Shown here: piece by piece, positions 15,047-23,422 of the stretch
How positions within the stretch are numbered: the first letter of the stretch is position 1
Layout of the letters: the number at the start of each line of letters is the position of its first letter
Assembly: GCA_050299555.1 (NCBI GenBank)
Contig: JBNKWA010000038.1
Coordinates: forward strand, 1 to 28,674
Reading direction: 5' to 3'
DNA length: 28,674 nucleotides
From: JBNKWA01 sp050299555
GTDB taxonomy: Bacteria; Pseudomonadota; Alphaproteobacteria; Rhodobacterales; Rhodobacteraceae
Program-made: the position numbers and the translations under genes
The notes under the pieces: generated by a model
The model's input: only the letters and a program-made list of their open reading frames with translations
What the model was told of the DNA's origin: nothing
Databases searched by the model: none

Positions 15047-16138
15047 CTAGCGGCTCAGCCCCGCCGGCAATGACGGCCGGTCCAGCGCTGCAAAGCCATA
15101 GTGCCTCAGCCAGCGTACATCGCTGTCGAAGAACGAGCGCAGGTCCGGAATGCCGTACTTCAGCATCGCCAGCCGGTCGATGCCGATGCCGAAGGCAAAG
15201 CCCTGCCACTCGTCCGGATCGACCCCTGCCGCCGCCAGCACCTTGGGATGCACCATGCCCGAGCCGAGGATCTCCATCCAGCTATCGCCCTCGCCGACGG
15301 TCAGCTTGCCACCCTCCCACGAGCAGCGCAGGTCCACCTCGGCCGAGGGCTCGGTGAACGGGAAGTGACTGGCGCGGAACCGAAGCTCGGCCTTCTCGAC
15401 CTCGAAGAAGGCACGGCAGAACTCTTCCAGCGTCCACTTGAGGTTCGCCATCGAGATATCGCGGTCGATCGCCAGCCCCTCGATCTGGTGGAACATCGGC
15501 GTGTGCGTCTGGTCGTAGTCAGAACGGTAGACGCGGCCTGGCGCGATGATCTTGATTGGCGCGCCCTGCGCCTGCATGGCGCGGATCTGCACCGGCGAGG
15601 TATGGGTCCTGAGTACGTGCGGCGGCCGGTTATCACCTTCGGGACGGGCCATGAAAAAGGTGTCATGCTCCTGTCGCGCCGGGTGTTCGGGCGGCATGTT
15701 CAGGGCGTCGAAATTGTACCAGTCGCTTTCGATCTGCGGCCCCTCGGCCACCGCGTAGCCGAGATCGGCAAAGATCGCGACGACCTCCTCGGTCACCTGC
15801 GAGATCGGGTGGATGCTGCCCGCGGGGCGCGGCCGCCCCGGTAGAGTCACGTCCATCCACTCCGTGGCTATCCGCGCCTCTAGCGCTGCATCCGCCAGTG
15901 CCGCGCGGCGCGCCGCCAGCGCTTCGATTAGCTCGTCCTTCAGCGCGTTCAAAGCTGGTCCAGCAACCTTGCGTGCCTCGGCGTCCATCTGGCCGAGTTC
16001 GCGCATCTTCAGGCTGACCTCGCCCTTCTTGCCCAGTGCCTCGAGCCGCACGGCCTCGATCGCCGCCTCGTCTTCGGCGGCGGCGATGCGCTCGACATAC
16101 CGCATTCGAAGCGCGTCCAGCCCGTCCATCGTCGTCAT
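15047..16138 (-). CDS. pheS: Phenylalanine-tRNA ligase alpha subunit
   Basis: PheS is the catalytic subunit charging tRNA-Phe with phenylalanine. The 363-residue protein has the N-terminal coiled coil that binds tRNA (residues 1-90, with EALGKKGEVSLKMRELG), class II motif 2 (APGRVYRSDYDQTHTPMFHQ), the phenylalanine pocket region (FRASHFPFTEPSAEVD) and motif 3 (FAFGIGIDRLAMLKYGIPDL). The start is ambiguous: ATG 16138 (three bases after GAGG), ATG 16129 (starting MDGLDALR) or TTG 16150; 16138 is chosen as a compromise. It lies downstream of the rplT terminator and has its own promoter-like boxes. PheT is on the same strand but 514 bases away. Confidence 0.96.
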   Translation of the reverse strand: MTTMDGLDALRMRYVERIAAAEDEAAIEAVRLEALGKKGEVSLKMRELGQMDAEARKVAGPALNALKDELIEALAARRAALADAALEARIATEWMDVTLPGRPRPAGSIHPISQVTEEVVAIFADLGYAVAEGPQIESDWYNFDALNMPPEHPARQEHDTFFMARPEGDNRPPHVLRTHTSPVQIRAMQAQGAPIKIIAPGRVYRSDYDQTHTPMFHQIEGLAIDRDISMANLKWTLEEFCRAFFEVEKAELRFRASHFPFTEPSAEVDLRCSWEGGKLTVGEGDSWMEILGSGMVHPKVLAAAGVDPDEWQGFAFGIGIDRLAMLKYGIPDLRSFFDSDVRWLRHYGFAALDRPSLPAGLSR

Positions 16139-16174
16139 CGTCCTCGCCAACGCCCCCTGCCGATCCGGCGGCCA

Positions 16175-16203
16175 CGCCTACCACAGAAGGGTGCGAATGC
16201 AAG
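16175..16203 (-). promoter_or_regulatory. Possible pheS promoter
   Basis: On the minus strand CTTGCA (16203-16198) and TAGGCG (16180-16175) are spaced 17 bases, just after the rplT terminator and about 37 bases before the pheS ATG. The -35 fits alphaproteobacterial promoters, the -10 is weak. Confidence 0.3.
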
Positions 16204-16210
16204 CGCCGCC

Positions 16211-16242
16211 AAAAACGAAAACCCCGGCGCCGGGCCGGGGTT
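16211..16242 (-). terminator. Rho-independent terminator of rpmI-rplT
   Basis: On the minus strand, about 30 bases after the rplT stop, AACCCCGGC and GCCGGGGTT form a perfect 9-base stem with a five-base loop (16242-16220), followed at once by TTCGTTTTT. This is the clearest terminator in the window and separates rplT from pheS. Confidence 0.85.
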
Positions 16243-16270
16243 CACCAAGCTTGTGCAGGACCTGAGTGCT

Positions 16271-16633
16271 TCAGGCCAGCGCTGCCTTGGCCTTCTCGAC
16301 GATGGCGCCGAAGGCAGCCGGCTCGTGCACGGCGAGATCGGCCAGCACCTTGCGGTCGACTTCGATCCCGGCCTTGCTCAGCCCGTTGATGAAACGCGAA
16401 TAGCTCAGCGACGCGTCGATCTCGCGCACGCCGGCATTGATGCGCTGGATCCAGAGCGCCCGGAAGGTGCGCTTCCTGACCTTGCGGTCCCGGGTGGCGT
16501 ATTGCTGCGCCTTCTCCACCGCCTGCTTGGCGGTGCGGAAGTTGCGACTGCGGGCGCCATACTGGCCGGCCGCGGCCTTGACCACCTTGCGGTGGCGGCG
16601 GTGGGTGACGACACCCCCTTTGACTCTCGACAT
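16271..16633 (-). CDS. rplT: Large ribosomal subunit protein bL20
   Basis: bL20 binds 23S rRNA early in assembly of the 50S subunit. The 120-residue protein is full length and shows MSRVKGGVVTHRRHRKVVK, the long basic helix AAAGQYGARSRNFRTAKQAV, RKRTFRALWIQRINAGVRE and LSYSRFINGLSKAGIEVDRK, all conserved. It follows rpmI by 13 bases and forms the usual rpmI-rplT pair; infC, often the first gene of this operon, is not upstream here. In some bacteria bL20 represses its own operon; no such leader structure was recognised. Confidence 0.98.
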   Translation of the reverse strand: MSRVKGGVVTHRRHRKVVKAAAGQYGARSRNFRTAKQAVEKAQQYATRDRKVRKRTFRALWIQRINAGVREIDASLSYSRFINGLSKAGIEVDRKVLADLAVHEPAAFGAIVEKAKAALA

Positions 16634-16646
16634 CTCTTCAGGCTCC

Positions 16647-16847
16647 TCAGCGGGCGTATGGCATGTAGGTCTTGACCAGCTTTTCATCCTGATCGCTCAG
16701 CACCATGGTGCCGCGCGCGTTGCGGATGAACTTCTTGGTCCGTTTGATCATGCCATGCCGCTTGCCGGCCTGGGCAACCTTCAGGTGGCCATTTGCGGTG
16801 ACCTTGAACCGCTTCTTGGCCCCCGACTTGGTTTTCATCTTGGGCAT
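16647..16847 (-). CDS. rpmI: Large ribosomal subunit protein bL35
   Basis: bL35 is a small basic 50S protein. The 66-residue product MPKMKTKSGAKKRFKVTANG through RHGMIKRTKKFIRNARGTMV is a complete match to the family. The ATG at 16847 is fixed by AAGGAG seven bases upstream; the frame runs two more codons to a TTG without support. It is cotranscribed with rplT from the promoter at 16925-16953. Confidence 0.98.
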   Translation of the reverse strand: MPKMKTKSGAKKRFKVTANGHLKVAQAGKRHGMIKRTKKFIRNARGTMVLSDQDEKLVKTYMPYAR

Positions 16848-16924
16848 TTCCAACTCCTTCGCAAAGGGTGTTGACGCTCCGCCGCGGCAGCCCGTTCCGG
16901 CCGGGCGGAGGTTTCGGAGCGGGC

Positions 16925-16953
16925 TCTATAGGTCAGGTCCCAGTGCATTGCAA
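16925..16953 (-). promoter_or_regulatory. rpmI-rplT promoter
   Basis: On the minus strand TTGCAA (16953-16948) and TATAGA (16930-16925) are spaced exactly 17 bases, about 77 bases before the rpmI ATG. Both boxes are close to the sigma70 consensus and the position is right for a strong ribosomal protein promoter with a short leader. Confidence 0.6.
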
Positions 16954-16990
16954 GCACGGTCACCGAGCACCGACAGCCATGGGGCCGGGC

Positions 16991-17218
16991 TCAGTTAAAC
17001 AGCATCCCGGCAAGGCGAATGAAGGCGTTCGGGATGTCGACGAATTTCATGCCCTGCGGCGCCAGCGTACTGGCCATGTAGATGGAGGCGCAGCCGAGCA
17101 GGACCAAAACGACGCCGAAGAAAGGGCGCCGGCCATCCACCGTCGCGGAGAATATCGAGACAGCGCCGACACAGGCCAGAACCGTACCAGCAAGCAAATA
17201 GACGTCGTACTCGGGCAT
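16991..17218 (-). CDS. Conserved small membrane protein of unknown function
   Basis: A 75-residue protein with two hydrophobic segments (YLLAGTVLACVGAVSIFSAT, residues 7-26; and FFGVVLVLLGCASIYMASTL, residues 33-52) joined by a short basic turn (VDGRRP), then an amphipathic tail ending MLFN. No family is recognised. It starts 30 bases after the pyk stop on the same strand and precedes rpmI, so it is likely read from the pyk transcript. Hydrophobic pattern and position support a real gene; function is unknown. Confidence 0.65.
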   Translation of the reverse strand: MPEYDVYLLAGTVLACVGAVSIFSATVDGRRPFFGVVLVLLGCASIYMASTLAPQGMKFVDIPNAFIRLAGMLFN

Positions 17219-17248
17219 CGCTCGGACACACTCCCGGCAGGACAGCCC

Positions 17249-18694
17249 CTACTCCGGGCCGCCTTCGAAGATCAGCTTCTCCATAACCGGTGCAACACGC
17301 AAGATATTCGTTGATCCGGATTGATTGAATGGGATCCCGGCGGTGACCACGATCAAATCCTCTTCGCCGGCAAATCCCTCCGATTTCGCCGCCCGAGCGG
17401 CGCTGACCACGGCCATCTTGAAGCGGTCCACCTCGCCGGTGACAACGCAGTGCAGACCCCAGCTAAGGGCCAGCCGCCGGGCGGTGGAGATCTTTGGCGT
17501 CAGGGCCAGGACCGGCACCCGCGGCCGCTCGCGGGCGGCGCGCGCGGCGGTGCCGCCGCCATGGGTGAAGCAGCAGATCGCCTTGACGTCGATGGTTTCG
17601 GCCACTTCGCGTGCGGCCGAGGTGATGGCATCGGCCACCGTCGACTTCGAAGTAGTGCGCGAGGCCTCGATCACCTGGCGGTAGATCGGATCTTTCTCCA
17701 CCTCCACGGCAACGTTGTGCATGGTCGTGACCGCCTCGACCGGATAGTCGCCGGCGGCCGATTCTGCCGACAGCATCACCGCGTCCGCTCCCTCGTAGAG
17801 CGCCTGCGCCACGTCCGAGACTTCGGCGCGCGTCGGCACCGGAGAGGCGATCATACTTTCCATCATCTGGGTGGCGACGATCACCGGCTTTCCGACCTTC
17901 CGGCAGCCGCGGATCAGCCGCTTCTGGATCGGCGGCAACGCTTGCACCGGCAGTTCCACACCGAGATCGCCGCGGGCGACCATGATGCCATCCGACGCAT
18001 CGAGGATTTCCGCAAACGCCGCCACTGCGGCCGGCTTCTCGATCTTGGCCAGCACCGCCGCGCGGCCGCGGACCAAGGCGCGCGCCTCATCCATGTCGGC
18101 GGCGCGTTGCACGAAGCTGAGCCCGATCCAGTCCACACCCAAGCCGCAGGCAAATTCCAAATCAATCTTGTCCTTGTCGGACAGGGCCGCCAGGGGCAGC
18201 ACCACGTCGGGCACGTTCACGCCCTTGCGGTCCGATATCTCGCCGCCCACTGCGACCGTGCAGATCGCATGCCGGTCGGAATGCTCGGTGACGGTGAGCT
18301 TGAGCTTGCCGTCATTAACCAGCAGCGTCGCGCCGGTGGTCAGCGCCGCGAATATCTCCGGGTGGGGCAACTGGACCCGGTCGGCGGTGCCCGGTGCGTC
18401 GTCGAGATCGAACCGGAAGCGCTGACCCTCCTCGATCATCACTGAGCCGCCGGTGAAGGTGCCGCAGCGCAGCTTCGGCCCCTGCAGGTCGGCGAGTATG
18501 CCGATCGGCCGGCCGGTCTCGACCTCGACATCGCGCACGATCTCGTGACGGGCGCGAATTTCGTCATGGGTGCCGTGGCTCATGTTCAGCCGGAAAACGT
18601 CAGCCCCGGCATCGAACAGGGCACGAATCATCTCGTAGCTGCTCGAGGCGGGCCCGAGCGTGGCGACGATCTTAACATTGCGGAAGCGTCTCAT
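17249..18694 (-). CDS. pyk: Pyruvate kinase
   Basis: Pyruvate kinase converts phosphoenolpyruvate and ADP to pyruvate and ATP, the last step of glycolysis. The 481-residue protein has the N-terminal barrel motif KIVATLGPASSS, FRLNMSHGTHDE, ADLQGPKLR, the lid B domain (about residues 70-165), the active-site signature AVLAKIEKPAAV with its catalytic Lys, DGIMVARGDLGVELP and ATQMMESM, and the C-terminal allosteric domain (residues 345-480). The length is typical of the bacterial type II enzyme. The ATG at 18694 gives the conserved MRRFRNVKIV. It is divergent from the N-formylglutamate amidohydrolase gene. Confidence 0.97.
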   Translation of the reverse strand: MRRFRNVKIVATLGPASSSYEMIRALFDAGADVFRLNMSHGTHDEIRARHEIVRDVEVETGRPIGILADLQGPKLRCGTFTGGSVMIEEGQRFRFDLDDAPGTADRVQLPHPEIFAALTTGATLLVNDGKLKLTVTEHSDRHAICTVAVGGEISDRKGVNVPDVVLPLAALSDKDKIDLEFACGLGVDWIGLSFVQRAADMDEARALVRGRAAVLAKIEKPAAVAAFAEILDASDGIMVARGDLGVELPVQALPPIQKRLIRGCRKVGKPVIVATQMMESMIASPVPTRAEVSDVAQALYEGADAVMLSAESAAGDYPVEAVTTMHNVAVEVEKDPIYRQVIEASRTTSKSTVADAITSAAREVAETIDVKAICCFTHGGGTAARAARERPRVPVLALTPKISTARRLALSWGLHCVVTGEVDRFKMAVVSAARAAKSEGFAGEEDLIVVTAGIPFNQSGSTNILRVAPVMEKLIFEGGPE

Positions 18695-18852
18695 ACGGGG
18701 TTTGCGCCTCGTCTCGATTGGTGCGGGCCTTGCGCGCCTTCATAGGGCCTGCCCCCGATGGTTTCGACCGAAAAGTTGGGCGCCGGACCGGAATCGCCAC
18801 CATCGGGCCTTTCCGGCGGCGGTGGTGGGCGATAACTGAACAGGGTTGCCCG

Positions 18853-19662
18853 ATGGCCGCCTGCAAAAGCCCAAGCATGGATGTTAGCGTGACGCGTGAA
18901 CCGCCGTTCCAACTAATCCCCGCCACCCGGTCGGTGCCGCTGCTTTATCTGTGCGACCACGCCACCAACATCGTGCCGGCCTCGGTGAACGGCGGCAGCC
19001 TCGGCTTGCCCGAGTCCGAAATGGGCCGCCATATCGCTTATGATATCGGCGCCCGCGGGCTGACGCTGGAACTGGCCCGGTTGACCGGCGCGGCGGCGCT
19101 GATGACCCGCTTTTCGCGACTGGTGATCGATCCCAACCGGGGCGAGGACGACCCGACGCTGCTGATGAAGCTTTATGACGGCACCGTCATTCCCGGCAAC
19201 CGGAACGCTGGGCCCGAGGAACTGGTGCGCCGCAAGGTGGCTTTCTACGATCCCTATCACTGCGCCATCGAAGAGCAGCTGGCTGCAATGGAGGCCGTGG
19301 GGCCGTGCCCCAGCATCGTCTCGATCCATTCCTTCACGCCGCAGCTGCGCGACCGGCCGCCGCGGCCCTGGCACGTGGGTATCCTCTGGGACCGGGACGG
19401 CCGCATTGCGCGACCGCTCATCACGCGGCTGCGCACTGAGCCGGACCTCGTGGTGGGCGACAATGAGCCCTATACCGGCGAGCTCACCGGCGACACAATG
19501 TACCGTCACGGCACCAGACCGGGCCGCCCCCACGTGCTGATCGAGGTTCGCCAGGACCTGATCGCCACCGGGCAGCAGCAGGCGCACTGGGCCGAGCGCC
19601 TTGCCCCACATCTGACAGCGCTTATCTTCGATGAAGGCAGTAGGGAGGCAGCCCATGGATGA
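18853..19662 (+). CDS. N-formylglutamate amidohydrolase family protein
   Basis: A 269-residue protein of the N-formylglutamate amidohydrolase family (PF05013), zinc-type hydrolases whose founding member ends one branch of histidine degradation by splitting N-formyl-L-glutamate. The motifs are YLCDHATNIVP (metal-ligand region), ESEMGRHIAYDIGARGL, TRFSRLVIDPNRGEDDP, PYHCAIE and SIHSFTP (His). No other hut genes are present, so the real substrate may be a different N-acyl amino acid. The start is uncertain: ATG 18853 has AGGG seven bases upstream; ATG 18877 has no site. The stop overlaps the start of the DUF1244 gene by eight bases, so the two are coupled. Confidence 0.85.
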   Translation: MAACKSPSMDVSVTREPPFQLIPATRSVPLLYLCDHATNIVPASVNGGSLGLPESEMGRHIAYDIGARGLTLELARLTGAAALMTRFSRLVIDPNRGEDDPTLLMKLYDGTVIPGNRNAGPEELVRRKVAFYDPYHCAIEEQLAAMEAVGPCPSIVSIHSFTPQLRDRPPRPWHVGILWDRDGRIARPLITRLRTEPDLVVGDNEPYTGELTGDTMYRHGTRPGRPHVLIEVRQDLIATGQQQAHWAERLAPHLTALIFDEGSREAAHG

Positions 19663-19966
19663 CAGGACCCGAACCGAGCTCGAGGCGGCGGCATTCCGGG
19701 CGCTGCGCGAGCATCTGATCGACAAGCGCCCCGAGGTGCAGAACATCGATCTGATGAACCTTGCCGGCTTTTGCCGCAACTGCCTCAGCCGCTGGTACCA
19801 GGAGGCGGCCGAGGCCCGCGGCATCGCCATGACAAAGGAGGAGGGACGAGCCGCCTTCTACGGCATGCCCTACACCGAATGGGTCGAACGGAACCAGACC
19901 GAAGCCGACGCGGGCAAGAAGGCGGCCTTTGAGAAGGCCTACCGGGAGAATGTGGGCGAGCGCTGA
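19655..19966 (+). CDS. DUF1244 domain protein
   Basis: A 103-residue protein of the DUF1244 family. The hallmark is NIDLMNLAGFCRNCLSRWY (residues 28-46), with a CxxC pair (Cys 38, Cys 41), followed by the conserved YGMPYTEWV. The function is unknown; the CxxC suggests metal binding or redox chemistry. AGGGAGG stands six bases before ATG 19655. It overlaps the amidohydrolase gene by eight bases; the same pairing is usual in Rhodobacteraceae, so a shared pathway is plausible. Confidence 0.88.
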   Translation: MDDRTRTELEAAAFRALREHLIDKRPEVQNIDLMNLAGFCRNCLSRWYQEAAEARGIAMTKEEGRAAFYGMPYTEWVERNQTEADAGKKAAFEKAYRENVGER

Positions 19967-20072
19967 GCCGGTCTTGGGGCCGCGATCGTTTTAGGGCGGC
20001 TTCGAGTATGTCTCTCGGCGCCAGCCACTGGGCCTCCGCTTCGGGACGGGCCTCGCAAGGCCGGGTGTTGGC

Positions 20073-20930
20073 CTAGATGGCCGCGTCGCGGCTTGAGTCG
20101 ATGTAAAGGGCCCGCAGCCTCTTTGTGACCGGCCCCGGCTGGCCATTGCCCACCGGCTGACCGTCGACCTCCACTACCGGGCATACGAAATTCGAGGCCG
20201 ACGTGATGAACGCCTCGGCTGCGCCTTGGGCCTCGGCGATACTGAACGGACGCTCCTCGACCGCAACTCCGGCCTCGCGGGCGTAGGCCAGCACAGCCGC
20301 ACGGGTGATGCCGTGCAGGATGTCGCGCGACAGCTGCCGGGTGACCAGGTTGCCCGTTTCGGTCACGATCCAGGCATTGTTCGACGTACCCTCGTTGACC
20401 TGTCCGTCCTCCACCAGCCAGGCATCGTCCTTGCCGGCGGACTTGGCCTGCATCTTGGCCCAGGACGGCGCCAGAAGCTGCACCGTCTTTATGTCGCGGC
20501 GGTGCCAGCGGATGTCCTCGACGGAGATTACCTTTAGGCCTGCGCGGGCCGCCTGGCTGTCGATCAGATCAACCGCCTGGGTAAAGGCGACCACCGTTGG
20601 CGGGCAGTGCTCGGGCCAGATGAAGCCGCGGTCGCCCGGATTTCCCCGGGTCACCTGCAAGTAGATCAGCCCTTCGGTCAGCCGGTTGCGGGCGACAAGC
20701 TCGCGATGCATGGCCAGGAGCGCCTCGTCCGAGCTGGGCGCAGCCATCTCCAGCGCGTCCATCGAGCGGTGGAGCCGCGCCAGATGGGCGTGAAAATCCA
20801 CAAGCCTGCCGTCCAGCACCGCGGTTACCTCGTAGACACCGTCGGCCATCAGAAAACCTCGATCGAAGACCGAGACGACGGCGTCGGCTTCCGCCACGAA
20901 GGCGCCATTGACATAGACGGTACGAGCCAT
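20073..20930 (-). CDS. dat: D-amino acid aminotransferase (fold-type IV, PLP)
   Basis: This class IV PLP enzyme moves the amino group of D-alanine or other D-amino acids to 2-oxoglutarate, giving D-glutamate. The 285-residue length fits. VFDRGFLMADGVYEV (21-35), TRGNPGDRGF, the PLP Lys in RRDIKTVQLL (Lys 148) and the cofactor-binding EGTSNNAWIV (180-189, Glu 180) are all present. Branched-chain aminotransferase and ADC lyase share the fold, but the sequence is closest to the D-amino acid group. It lies downstream of dgcA and dgcN, which process D-glutamate. The 272 bases between it and dgcA contain no recognisable gene. Confidence 0.85.
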   Translation of the reverse strand: MARTVYVNGAFVAEADAVVSVFDRGFLMADGVYEVTAVLDGRLVDFHAHLARLHRSMDALEMAAPSSDEALLAMHRELVARNRLTEGLIYLQVTRGNPGDRGFIWPEHCPPTVVAFTQAVDLIDSQAARAGLKVISVEDIRWHRRDIKTVQLLAPSWAKMQAKSAGKDDAWLVEDGQVNEGTSNNAWIVTETGNLVTRQLSRDILHGITRAAVLAYAREAGVAVEERPFSIAEAQGAAEAFITSASNFVCPVVEVDGQPVGNGQPGPVTKRLRALYIDSSRDAAI

Positions 20931-21202
20931 GCGGTTCCGATTGGGCGAGTGGTTCGGCCGGCCTGTCGCCGGTAGCGCAGGAACGCCAGAAGGGCAAGCC
21001 TGCCGGCCAGCGCCGCACTGGAGGCGGGTAGATCAGAAGCGCCGCCCTTGGTGGCGAAAAAGTGGCGCCAGTTGGTCAGCACCGCTTTTCCGAAGCTTCC
21101 GTCGCCCAGCCGGGTGACGTGTTCGGGTCCAGGATCAGCGTTGCTGTAAGACTGCGCACCATCGGGCATCCCAATGGCCTCGGGTTGTGCAAGGGGATGC
21201 CT

Positions 21203-22165
21203 TCATCCCCAGAGCGCCGGTCCGGGCGGATGGACGCCACGGTCGTCATAATGAAGCGGCGGCTTCCGGTCCTCGGCCAGAAGCAGCGGCGCATCCAGAT
21301 CGGTCCAGTCCGCGCCCTGTGCCAGCAGCACCGCCGGGGCCATGGCCAGGGACGAGCCGACCATGCAGCCAATCATGACGCGATACCCCAGCCGCTCGGA
21401 TTCGCGCTTCAGAGCCAGCGCCTCGGTCAGCCCGCCGGTCTTGTCGAGCTTGATGTTGACGGCATCGTACTTGCCTGCCAGCGCCGGCAACGAGGCTCTG
21501 TCGTGGCAGCTCTCGTCGGCACAGACGGGCAGCGGTCGGTCGATCCCGGACAGCGCCTCGTCGGCGCCCGCCGGCAGCGGCTGTTCCACCAGTTCGACCC
21601 CGAGGCGAACCAGATGCGGGGCGAGGTCTTGGTATACCTGCAACGTCCAGCCCTCGTTGGCGTCGACGATGACGCGCGCGTCGGGTGCGCCGCGGCGGAC
21701 GGCTTCCAGCCGGGGCATGTCGTCGGGGGTCCCGAGCTTGACCTTCAGAAGCGGGCGATGGGCGTGGCGCGCCGCGGCCGCCTGCATCTGCTCGGGCGTG
21801 TCGAGGGACAATGTGAAGGTGGTGACGACCGGGACGGGCGCCGCGAGCCCGGCGAGTTGCCAAACCGGCCGCCCGGCGCGCTTCGCCTCCCAGTCCCAGA
21901 GCGCGCAGTCCACTGCGTTACGGGCCGCGCCGGGTGGCAGTGCCTCCTGCAACGCCGCGCGCCCGATCATCCGGGGTAGGCTCTCGATCAGTGCCTTTAC
22001 GCTTGCCATGCTCTCGCCATAGCGGGGATAGGGCACGCACTCGCCGCGCCCGGCAATGCCCTCCCGGGTCACCGTAACCGTCAGCACCTCGGCCTCGGTA
22101 CGGCTGCCGCGCGAGATGGTAAAGGCCTCGGCCAGACGGAACCGCTCGGCGGTGACGGTCAGCAC
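21203..22165 (-). CDS. dgcA: N-acetyl-D-glutamate racemase DgcA (enolase superfamily)
   Basis: An enolase-superfamily barrel enzyme, formerly annotated as dipeptide epimerase. With DgcN it converts D-glutamate through N-acetyl-D-glutamate to N-acetyl-L-glutamate in the known DgcN/DgcA pathway. The catalytic set is complete: KVK (141-143), metal ligands Asp 168 (VIVDANEGW), Glu 194 (ELVEQPLP) and Asp 217 (CADES), and Lys 239 (NIKLDKTGG). The N-terminal cap LAEAFTISRGSRTEAEVLTV and GECVPYPRYGES match DgcA. The start is taken as GTG 22165, which matches the family N-terminus; there is no good ribosome binding site and a TTG at 22225 would add 20 residues of poor quality. DgcN lies 118 bases upstream. 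Confidence 0.87.
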   Translation of the reverse strand: MLTVTAERFRLAEAFTISRGSRTEAEVLTVTVTREGIAGRGECVPYPRYGESMASVKALIESLPRMIGRAALQEALPPGAARNAVDCALWDWEAKRAGRPVWQLAGLAAPVPVVTTFTLSLDTPEQMQAAAARHAHRPLLKVKLGTPDDMPRLEAVRRGAPDARVIVDANEGWTLQVYQDLAPHLVRLGVELVEQPLPAGADEALSGIDRPLPVCADESCHDRASLPALAGKYDAVNIKLDKTGGLTEALALKRESERLGYRVMIGCMVGSSLAMAPAVLLAQGADWTDLDAPLLLAEDRKPPLHYDDRGVHPPGPALWG

Positions 22166-22283
22166 CGGTGGTGGGTCCAGGCAACAGGGCCTGCACGGCC
22201 GTGGCCGCGCCCGCGAGGGACACAAGGTCTGGAAGCCGGCGTTCCGCTTCCCGATGGCATCTCGACCCTTTCAGCCCGATTCA

Positions 22284-23279
22284 TCAACCCAGCGCATCGA
22301 CCAGCCGCCCGGCGCCCTGGCGATAGGGATCGACGGTCGGCAGGCCCATGCGCGCCTCGGTAGCCTCGAGGTATTCCAGCGCTGCTTCTTCGTGCAGCGC
22401 GGCGGTGTTCACCGCGATGCCCGCCACCCGGCAGTCGGGATTGACCATCTGCGCCATGGTCAGGCCGAGATCCCGCAATGCCTCCAGCCGCGGCAACCGA
22501 TAGCCGGGCAAACCGCGCATATGGGACCGCGTCGGTTCGTGGCAAAGGATCAGCGCGTCCGGTTGGCCGCCATGGATCAGCGCCAGCGTCACTCCGGAAT
22601 AGGATGGGTGGAAGAGGCTGCCCTGTCCCTCGATCAGGTCCCAGTGATCGGGGTCGTTATCCGGGGTCAGTGCCTCTACTGCACCGGCCATGAAATCCGC
22701 CACGACCGCGTCCAGCGGCACGCCGTGGCCGGTAATCAGGATGCCGGTCTGGCCCGTGGCGCGAAAACTCGCCTTCATGCCGCGGGCCTTCATGTCCCGC
22801 TCGATGGCGAGCGCGGTGTACATCTTGCCGATCGAACAGTCGGTGCCGATAGGAAGGCACCGTCTGCCTCTGCGTTCCGTGCCGCTGGCGATGGGAAAGG
22901 CCCCCGCAGGAAGGCGCACGTCGTGCAGGGTGCGCCCGTGTCGGGCCGCCGCCTCGACCAGCGCCGGCTGGTCGCGCAGCAGCGTATGCAGCCCCGCCGC
23001 CAGGTCCATGCCTGCCGCCAGCGCCTCGGTCAGGGCAGCGATCCAATCCGACCCGATCACCCCGCCGCGATTGGCGACGCCGATCACCAACGTCTTGGCT
23101 CCTGCGGCCTGCGCCTCCGCCACGGTCATGTCCGGCAGGCCCATATCTGCGTTGCAGCCCGGCAGCCGCAACTGGCCGACGGCGGCCTCGGGGCGCCAGT
23201 CACAGATACCACGGGCAACTTTCGCGGCCAGCGGATCGGCGGCATCGCCGAGAAACAGGAGATACGGGGTCGCGATCAT
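22284..23279 (-). CDS. dgcN: DgcN, DUF1611-type N-acetyltransferase of D-glutamate catabolism
   Basis: A 331-residue DUF1611 protein. Such proteins, named DgcN, acetylate D-glutamate ahead of racemisation by DgcA. Features: the N-terminal Rossmann-like part PYLLFLGDAADPLAAKVARG, a P-loop-like GTDCSIGKMYTALAIE (145-160) usual in the family, and the C-terminal LIEGQGSLFHPSYSG and LILCHEPTRSHMRG. The ATG at 23279 has GGAG nine bases upstream. The gene precedes dgcA on the same strand, the standard order. Together with the aminotransferase it suggests use of D-amino acids from peptidoglycan turnover. Confidence 0.88.
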   Translation of the reverse strand: MIATPYLLFLGDAADPLAAKVARGICDWRPEAAVGQLRLPGCNADMGLPDMTVAEAQAAGAKTLVIGVANRGGVIGSDWIAALTEALAAGMDLAAGLHTLLRDQPALVEAAARHGRTLHDVRLPAGAFPIASGTERRGRRCLPIGTDCSIGKMYTALAIERDMKARGMKASFRATGQTGILITGHGVPLDAVVADFMAGAVEALTPDNDPDHWDLIEGQGSLFHPSYSGVTLALIHGGQPDALILCHEPTRSHMRGLPGYRLPRLEALRDLGLTMAQMVNPDCRVAGIAVNTAALHEEAALEYLEATEARMGLPTVDPYRQGAGRLVDALG

Positions 23280-23422
23280 GTGCGGCGCTCCGGCTCAGGG
23301 TCGGGGAATGGCGGCACGTTCCGCCTCACCCATGCAGGCTAGGCAAGCCCACACGTGAGCGCAATCCGCAAGTGTTCGGGACCCACCCCGCAGCAGGGGC
23401 AGGTGATTCGCAGCCCGAAGGG

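Noticed and set aside
18672..18926. Small minus-strand frames between pyk and the amidohydrolase gene
   Set aside because: They overlap both divergent genes' start regions and show no family features; the gap is better read as promoter space.
20849..21169. A 106-codon minus-strand frame upstream of the D-amino acid aminotransferase
   Set aside because: It overlaps the start of dat in another frame, has no ribosome binding site that was noticed and no similarity that could be recognised.
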